Source: Bacteroidota bacterium (GTDB taxonomy: Bacteria; Bacteroidota; Ignavibacteria; OLB7). Taken from it: a DNA stretch of 64,000 nt. This document shows, one piece after another, positions 58,260 through 64,000 of this stretch. The stretch covers positions 96,443 to 160,442 of the forward strand of contig JAFDZV010000035.1 in the NCBI GenBank assembly GCA_018266795.1, read 5' to 3'. Numbering within the stretch: position 1 is the stretch's first letter; the number at the start of each line of letters is the position of its first letter. The translations under genes and the position numbers were made by a program. The notes beneath the pieces are model-generated. The model saw nothing but the letters and a program-made list of their open reading frames with translations. It ran no database searches and had not been told where the DNA came from.

Positions 58260-58321
58260 GCCGTTGTGAACGAACGATAGGCCGTTGTGATCGAACGATA
58301 GGCCGTTGTGATCGAACGGCA
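58238..58321. repeat. 21-bp tandem repeat carrying the CDS stop
   Basis: Four units of GGCCGTTGTGAACGAACGATA, some with GATCG for GAACG. The first overlaps the end of the preceding peptidase gene. Because 21 is three codons wide, each copy puts TAG in the same frame. Confidence 0.85.
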
Positions 58322-58641
58322 GATCGATCGGGCTCGTGCATTGTTGCTGTCATCGCGTGAGCAGTGCTGTCGTTTTGAACGAGCGGAGCGAGTGAAGGAT
58401 CTCGTGATCACCGGCTCATCGAGATCCTGTGCCTTCGGCTCGGGATAACTTCCCGGCTCTGCACAAGTACCGTAACGATGTACCAGGAGCGCGCCCGCAC
58501 CGGTCCGTACGCCCGTGCGGCGCCGACTGCAGTTGCCATCGGACTGCTCCACTGTATTCTTGTAATTTGTTCCGCCCGGCCCGGTATGCCGGGCGTCCGC
58601 ATAACCTGGTGCGGTTACAACGTTCAGATCTGGAGATGATC
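58260..58641. other. Gap with tandem repeat and hairpin
   Basis: Contains the rest of the 21-bp repeat, a GGATCTCG/CGAGATCC hairpin near 58397-58427, and a GAGCGGAGCGAG stretch often seen as a dispersed repeat in related genomes. No gene. Confidence 0.5.
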
Positions 58642-61600
58642 ATGTCCCTCGGTTTCAGCATGCAGCCTGCCCGTGGCTTCGTTCCCGTCCTTGCGGCACT
58701 TCTGTGCTGGCTGCTCCCGGGCTCCGGCCTGCTGATGGCGCAGGGCGCGGCGCGTGAGGATTCGGCGAGGGCGGTGAACATTCGCCAGGAGCGCTACGAT
58801 TCCTCCGTTGCGCGCCCCAAGATTCCGGGGTTCGAGGAGGACGTGCTTGGACGTGAGGAGTGGTTCATGTTCCAGCGGCGCTACCCGTTCGATGTGGTGC
58901 CCGCAGGCGCGCTTGCTTCGGCCATCCGCGCGATCCAGGGGATGCAGTCGCAGCTGGACGAATCGCGGGCAAAGGGGGACCGGCAGGCACATCTTCTGGC
59001 GGCGAGCACGTGGGAGGCGATCGGGCCGGTCAACATCGGCGGCCGCATCCAGGCGATTGCCCAGCATCCAACCAAGCAGGGGGTGATCTTCATCGGCGCC
59101 GCATCCGGCGGCGTCTGGAAGAGCACCGACGACGGCGCCACCTGGAACACGACGTTCGACAAGCAGGCATCGATCAGCATCGGCGCCATCGCCATCGATC
59201 GCACCGATCCGAATATCATCTACGTGGGGAGCGGCGAGCCCAACACGCCATCCGCCACATACTTCGGCCACGGTGTCTTCAAGTCCACGGACGAGGGAGC
59301 CACGTGGACCAATATCGGCCTGGAGACCGTGGGCGGCTTCTCCAAGATCTACGTTCATCGCCAGAACCATCAGATCGTCTACGCCACCGGCGTTATCAGC
59401 AACCAGAGCGACGGCGGCTTCTACCGCTCCGTTGACGGCGGCGCCACGTGGACGCGCACGATGTCCGGGACCGTGTACGATCTCTCGGTGAACCCCGCCA
59501 ACTGCGAGGAGCTCTTCATCGCCACCGCATCGGCGATCTCCTATTCCACCGATGGGGGACGCAGCTTCACCAAGCGGGTCAACGGCATCAACGTCGCGAT
59601 CGCCTATCGAATCAGCGTTGCGATGGCGCCGAGCGATCCGAACCATGTCTACGCCCTGGTGGCCGGGCGCCCCGGCTCCGCCGGGCTGGACGATTCGAAG
59701 TTCTACGCCTCCACCGATCGCGGAACAACTTGGACGATGCGCGAGCAGTTCTCCGGTCAGTTCTTCCGCGATCAGGGCTGGTACGACAACGCGGTGGTGG
59801 TTCATCCGGATAGTCCGCTCGTGGTGCTGGCTGCCGGCATCGATGCCTTCCGTACGGAGGACGGAGGCGATCACTTCATCAACTATACGGATGCATACGC
59901 GAATCTCGGCGATCCGAACGCAGTGCATGCCGATCAGCATGTGATGGAGTTCGACCCGAAGGATCGCACGCGCCTCCTTCTCGGCAACGATGGTGGACTG
60001 TTCAGGTCGGAGAACAACGGGATCCAGTGGAGCAAGATCGGTGTGAAGCTCCCGATCACGCAGTTCTACAAGATGGATGTGGACGCCAACAACGTCAACC
60101 TCGTCTACGGCGGCGCACAGGACAACGGCTCCAGCGGGTATCTGGGCACGCACTCCAACGCGCTGCAGTGGGACAATCTCTCCGGCGGCGACGGGTTCTA
60201 CGTTGCCGCCGATCCGTTCCGGCCGGGCATCGTCTTCACGGAGATCTACTACGGCCAGCCGGTCTACAAGGTGGATATCAGCCAGCCGGGGTTTGCGCTT
60301 CCGATCTCCGACTATATCGACAACACTGCAGGCGACAAGGGGGACTGGTCCACGCCGATGGCGATCGGCCTTTCCGACGGCAGGTTCTACAGCGGCCGCC
60401 ACTATCTCTGGCGCACCAGCGACGACGGCGGCTCGTGGGAACAGCTGCGACCCGGCACCGGCGGTCTGATCTCCGCGATCGGCGTCTCCCCGTACGGCGG
60501 CAAGCTCATGGTTGGCAGCAACATCGGCGACGCACGCTTCTCGGTTGACGACGGCCACACATGGGCCGCCGCCAAGGGATTGCCGCGCCGCACCGTGAGC
60601 GACATCCGCTACGACTTCACGGCGGAGAGCAGAGTGTTCATTACGCTGAGCGGAACCGGTTCGCACCACGTGTTCCAGTCGGACGACGACGGCGCCAACT
60701 TCGCGGACATCTCCGCCAACCTTCCGGACGTGACGGTGAACACCATCGCCGTGGATCCGCAGAACAACCAGCATCTCTTCATCGGAACCGATGCCGGTGC
60801 GTTCGTGAGTCTGAACGGCGGCAAGTTCTGGTATCCGTTCAACGATGGGCTGCCGCTGGCGCCGGTGGTTGATCTGAAGATCAACGATCAGGCGCGCACA
60901 TTGATCGCCGCCACGCACGGGCGCTCCATGTTCCGCATCAACATCGCCAAGCTGGAGATTCAGCCTACGGTGATCCGGCCGGTAAGCCGTTCCACGTACG
61001 AGACTCCGGGGCCGGTGACGATGCAGTGGTACGGTCTGACGGGCCCGGTGCGTGTGAGTATCAGCTATGATGGCGGCGCCAACTTCTCGGAGCTTGCCAG
61101 CGGTGTTGTGGGGGATAGTCTCGTTGCCATGCTGCCGCTTGCCAGAACGGCGAACGCGCGCGTGAAGGTGGAGGAGCAGGGAACCGGGAACACGGCAGTC
61201 TCCAGCGACTTCACGTTGACGCCGCACGCCAACGGCTCCGGGTTCGCCTCCAAGGGGTTCGTGGCCGAAGCGATCGAGTGGCGTCGTGGAACGATCTGGG
61301 CCACCGCGCGCGGGACGGACTCCATCTACACCCTGCGCACGCCGCTGCTTGGCGGCCTTCTGGGGCATCTGCGTACCGGTATCACCGGCCACGTTCGCGA
61401 CATGGCGTACGACAGCGTCGCGGACCGGTTCTACCTGCTCGTTGCGGACGATGACTTCGGCCATCCGAGAATCTTCCCGATGGACACCGACTGCGTCGGC
61501 GGAGCGGAGATTGTGTTACCGGCGGAGATCGCGCATGCCAGCGGCATAGCAATGACCTCTGAAGGGCTTGCCGTGATCACGCCCGGCGCGACGGCACAGG

Positions 61601-62232
61601 TGTACATCCTCGGTGACTCCGGCGCGATTCGCCGCACCACGCATACGTTCGATGCCCCGGCGGAGAATCAGCGCATCTCGCTCGCGTGGGACGGCCAGCT
61701 TGTGCAGGCCGTTACACTGGCCTCTCCGGGCACCGTTTTTCCGAGCCGCCTGGAACGCGTTCGCCTGGCCGATACGCTTCAACTCATCGAGGCCGTGCCG
61801 GCGATCGTGGGGAGCGGGCAGCGCATCGATTTCGCCGGACTGGCGGTGGATAACAGCAATCCTTCTCAGATCGTGTACTGGGCCACGGACACGAACGGCA
61901 TCTTCTACAAGTTCACGCAGCTCTTCAGCGGTGTACGGGAGCCGAACGGCAGCTGGAGCGTATCGGGTGCGCTTCGCCTGGGGAACGTGACGCCGAATCC
62001 GTTGCGCAGTGCGGCCGTGGTGGATGTGACGGCATCCTCGAACGGCGCGGCGTCGCTGGATCTGTATCGTGCCGACGGCTCGCTGGTTCGCCATCTCTTC
62101 GACGGCATGCTCGAGGCGGGCAGCCGCGGCATGCAGCTCGATCTGGGCGACGTGGCCAGCGGCGTCTACTACCTCGTCGTATCCGATGCGCGCGGCAACC
62201 GCGATGCGCGGAGTGTGGTGGTAGTCAGGTAG
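58642..62232 (+). CDS. Secreted VPS10/BNR-repeat protein with T9SS domain, paralog 2
   Basis: A 1196-residue protein. Signal peptide MSLGFSMQPARGFVPVLAAL ... MAQ. N-terminal EEWFMFQRRYPFDVVPAGAL is shared with the gene at 62449. BNR units such as GVWKSTDDGATWN, FYRSVDGGATWTR and LFRSENNGIQWSK fill the first ~800 residues. C-terminal T9SS domain, VTPNPLRSAAVVDVTASSNG ... GVYYLVVSDARG. The GGAG SD favours 58642 over 58636. Confidence 0.87.
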   Translation: MSLGFSMQPARGFVPVLAALLCWLLPGSGLLMAQGAAREDSARAVNIRQERYDSSVARPKIPGFEEDVLGREEWFMFQRRYPFDVVPAGALASAIRAIQGMQSQLDESRAKGDRQAHLLAASTWEAIGPVNIGGRIQAIAQHPTKQGVIFIGAASGGVWKSTDDGATWNTTFDKQASISIGAIAIDRTDPNIIYVGSGEPNTPSATYFGHGVFKSTDEGATWTNIGLETVGGFSKIYVHRQNHQIVYATGVISNQSDGGFYRSVDGGATWTRTMSGTVYDLSVNPANCEELFIATASAISYSTDGGRSFTKRVNGINVAIAYRISVAMAPSDPNHVYALVAGRPGSAGLDDSKFYASTDRGTTWTMREQFSGQFFRDQGWYDNAVVVHPDSPLVVLAAGIDAFRTEDGGDHFINYTDAYANLGDPNAVHADQHVMEFDPKDRTRLLLGNDGGLFRSENNGIQWSKIGVKLPITQFYKMDVDANNVNLVYGGAQDNGSSGYLGTHSNALQWDNLSGGDGFYVAADPFRPGIVFTEIYYGQPVYKVDISQPGFALPISDYIDNTAGDKGDWSTPMAIGLSDGRFYSGRHYLWRTSDDGGSWEQLRPGTGGLISAIGVSPYGGKLMVGSNIGDARFSVDDGHTWAAAKGLPRRTVSDIRYDFTAESRVFITLSGTGSHHVFQSDDDGANFADISANLPDVTVNTIAVDPQNNQHLFIGTDAGAFVSLNGGKFWYPFNDGLPLAPVVDLKINDQARTLIAATHGRSMFRINIAKLEIQPTVIRPVSRSTYETPGPVTMQWYGLTGPVRVSISYDGGANFSELASGVVGDSLVAMLPLARTANARVKVEEQGTGNTAVSSDFTLTPHANGSGFASKGFVAEAIEWRRGTIWATARGTDSIYTLRTPLLGGLLGHLRTGITGHVRDMAYDSVADRFYLLVADDDFGHPRIFPMDTDCVGGAEIVLPAEIAHASGIAMTSEGLAVITPGATAQVYILGDSGAIRRTTHTFDAPAENQRISLAWDGQLVQAVTLASPGTVFPSRLERVRLADTLQLIEAVPAIVGSGQRIDFAGLAVDNSNPSQIVYWATDTNGIFYKFTQLFSGVREPNGSWSVSGALRLGNVTPNPLRSAAVVDVTASSNGAASLDLYRADGSLVRHLFDGMLEAGSRGMQLDLGDVASGVYYLVVSDARGNRDARSVVVVR

Positions 62233-62407
62233 CGGGATGGCTGGTAGTGCCTGGAACGCTCGCCCCGATTTCATCGGAGGCTGGCGCAGGACTTGGCAAT
62301 GGGCGCCTGCTCGATACCATCGAAGTGCGAAGGCCCGAGAACGAAGAACAACGTCCTGACCACGTTGCCGAGGTCCGTTCACTCCCCGCGATGTCACGCT
62401 CGCGTGT

Positions 62408-62414
62408 TATCTTG
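62408..62414 (+). promoter_or_regulatory. Putative -7 element upstream of 62449
   Basis: TATCTTG, 35 nt before the ATG, resembling TAnnTTTG with one T fewer. Low confidence. Confidence 0.25.
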
Positions 62415-62448
62415 TTGTGCTCAGAACACACGTTACTCACAATACAGA

Positions 62449-64000
62449 ATGAACCGTACAACGTTCACGCAGTTTGTCCGGGGGATGCTGGCATGCACAA
62501 TGGCCTGCCTGCTTCTCTGGAACCATGCATCGGCGCAGGAGCGCCAGCCGAAACTCGATCCGGAGGGGCAGCTCAAGCGTCTCGAGGAGATTCGCCGCGA
62601 GGGGGCCGCAAGTGAGGCCAACCGGGATGCCGGGGAGGATGTGAAGGGGCGCGACGAATGGTTCTCCTTCGTCAGACGCTATCCTTACGATATGATCCCC
62701 GCCACGCTCCGCTCGGACGCCATCCGTGAGATGCAGCGTCAGACGGCGCAGATCGAACGGGCTCTTCACGGCAAGCACTACGAAGCCACCGTGCTGGGAG
62801 CCAACAGCTGGCAGCAGATCGGCCCGTCCAACGTGAGCGGACGTACGCGCGCGATCGCCGTGAAGCCGGGCGATGCGCAGACGATGTTCATCGGTGCGGC
62901 TGCCGGCGGTGTATGGAAAACCGTGGATGGCGGAACAAGCTGGGCCACGACAACCGATACGCTTCCATCGCTGGCTGCATGCGCGCTCGGCATCGACCGG
63001 TTGAGCCCGAATATCATCTACATGGGGACCGGTGAGAACTCCGTCAACGTTGATTCCTATCTCGGGAAGGGAATCTTCAAGTCCACCGACGGCGGGCTCA
63101 CGTGGAAAAGTTCCGGCCTTGCGAATGTCGGTGCGTTCTCCAAGATCGTTGTGCACCGGCAGAAGCATCTGACGGTGTACGCCGCGGCCACGAAGGCGAA
63201 CGGCGGGTTCTATCGGAGCGAGGATGGCGGCGCCACATGGGCTCTGGTTGCGGGAACCGGCGGCGACACGTGGGATCTCTCGATCAATCCGCAGAACAGT
63301 GATGAACTCTTCATCTCCACTGCATCCAAGATCCGGCATTCCACCGACGGCGGGAAGACGTTTACCGACGTCATCACCGGCATCAACCGCACCGGCGCCA
63401 TTCGCATCAGTGTTGCGGTTTCGCCCGCGCAGCCCACACGCCTCTATGCGCTCGTGGCGCGCGATCCCGGCAGCGGTGCGAATCATATCGGCGAGGCCTA
63501 TGTCTCCGACAACAGCGGTGCGTCGTGGACGCTGAAGAAGACGTTCGATCAGGCGTTCTTCAATCTGCAGGGGTGGTACGACAACTGTGCCGCCGCCGAT
63601 CCGTTCGATCCGAACGTTGGCCTGGTTGGCGGCATCGATATCTATCGCACCACCGACGGCGGCAACAACTGGAGCAACGTGACCCGCAGTTATCTGGGAG
63701 GGAACGTACATCCCGACCAGCATGTGCTGGAGATCAGCGACGAAAATCCCGGGCTCGTGGTTCTCGGCAACGACGGTGGCGTCTATCTCTCGTTCGACGG
63801 TGCTGCTACGTGGCAGCAGATCAGCAAGAACCTTCCCACCTCCCAGTTCTACGGGCTCGATGTGGACCCCAGCCGCGAGTTCCGCGTCTACGGCGGCACG
63901 CAGGACAACGGCACGCATGGCTCGTACGGCACGTCGAGTTTCCCCGGCGACTGGCAGCGTGTGCTGAGCGGCGATGGATTCCAGGTGGTGGTGGATGCCG
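62449..64000 (+). CDS. Secreted VPS10/BNR-repeat protein, paralog 3, truncated by the window
   Basis: An open frame of 517 codons running off the window. It starts MNRTTFTQFVRGMLACTMAC with an export signal ending near ASA. It shares DEWFSFVRRYPYDMIPATLR and the BNR units GVWKTVDGGTSWATT, GIFKSTDGGLTWKS and FYRSEDGGATWAL with the genes at 12968 and 58642. A T9SS tail is expected beyond the edge. Confidence 0.85.
   Translation, partial: MNRTTFTQFVRGMLACTMACLLLWNHASAQERQPKLDPEGQLKRLEEIRREGAASEANRDAGEDVKGRDEWFSFVRRYPYDMIPATLRSDAIREMQRQTAQIERALHGKHYEATVLGANSWQQIGPSNVSGRTRAIAVKPGDAQTMFIGAAAGGVWKTVDGGTSWATTTDTLPSLAACALGIDRLSPNIIYMGTGENSVNVDSYLGKGIFKSTDGGLTWKSSGLANVGAFSKIVVHRQKHLTVYAAATKANGGFYRSEDGGATWALVAGTGGDTWDLSINPQNSDELFISTASKIRHSTDGGKTFTDVITGINRTGAIRISVAVSPAQPTRLYALVARDPGSGANHIGEAYVSDNSGASWTLKKTFDQAFFNLQGWYDNCAAADPFDPNVGLVGGIDIYRTTDGGNNWSNVTRSYLGGNVHPDQHVLEISDENPGLVVLGNDGGVYLSFDGAATWQQISKNLPTSQFYGLDVDPSREFRVYGGTQDNGTHGSYGTSSFPGDWQRVLSGDGFQVVVDA

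Noticed and set aside
58624-61464. Long antisense frame opposite the BNR/T9SS gene
   Set aside because: Composition shadow with no recognisable motif; the plus-strand gene has a signal peptide, BNR units and a sorting domain.

Overview
The window looks like a GC-rich member of the Bacteroidota/Chlorobi side of the FCB group, plausibly a Kapabacteria-like lineage. This placement is inference; there is no rRNA in the window. The support is: several large secreted proteins ending in type IX secretion (T9SS) sorting domains, a PorQ-like protein, a DUF3098-like membrane protein, DUF4397 lipoproteins, weak Shine-Dalgarno signals, and a few promoter-like TAnnTTTG elements. No rRNA, tRNA, CRISPR array, transposase or integrase was recognised.

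Layout. (1) 1-6.3 kb: aromatic amino acid genes (a shikimate kinase/dehydroquinate synthase fusion, aroQ, aroC), then aspartate-semialdehyde dehydrogenase and a DUF4397 lipoprotein on the other strand. (2) 6.8-12.9 kb: the replication-origin neighbourhood yidC - methyltransferase - yidD - rnpA - rpmH <- candidate oriC -> dnaA. A SAM-dependent methyltransferase sits between yidD and yidC. (3) 13-26 kb: a T9SS cargo protein, a PBP4-type peptidase, an acidic protein of unknown function, obgE overlapping a BtuC/FecCD permease, a DUF3098-like protein, and a PfkB kinase overlapping hutI. (4) 26.2-27.7 kb: an AT-richer island with a Panacea-domain antitoxin, a RelE/ParE-like toxin, a hairpin-rich leader and a palindromic direct repeat. 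(5) 27.8-36.6 kb: a compact aa3-type cytochrome oxidase cluster: two cupredoxin-like lipoproteins, a small CPNC protein, coxB, coxA, ctaA, ctaB, coxC, sco1 and DUF420. (6) 36.9-47.6 kb: surface proteins: PorQ, a PDZ/aspartate-glycine repeat protein, a huge internally repeated tail-fibre-like protein, a DUF6916 protein, a GNAT enzyme and three near-identical tail-collar (Microcystis-dependent-like) proteins. (7) 48.7-64 kb: def, alaS, a PAP2 phosphatase, two paralogous HExxH secreted peptidases flanking btuF, and two giant BNR/VPS10-like T9SS proteins, the last cut by the window edge.

A family of heptamer repeats (GTAGTCA / GTTGTCA and the reverse complement) fills about ten intergenic gaps. 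Most copies carry a left arm and a complementary right arm, and they typically abut a stop codon. In aroC and def the repeat supplies or contains the stop codon. A second heptamer type (ACCAAGC/AGGCAC-like) occurs beside yidC and in front of sco1.

The most notable candidates for follow-up are the Panacea toxin-antitoxin island with its structured leader, the heptamer hairpin family, the tail-collar triplet/GNAT/DUF6916/tail-fibre cluster, and the twin cupredoxin lipoproteins plus CPNC protein at the head of the oxidase operon.
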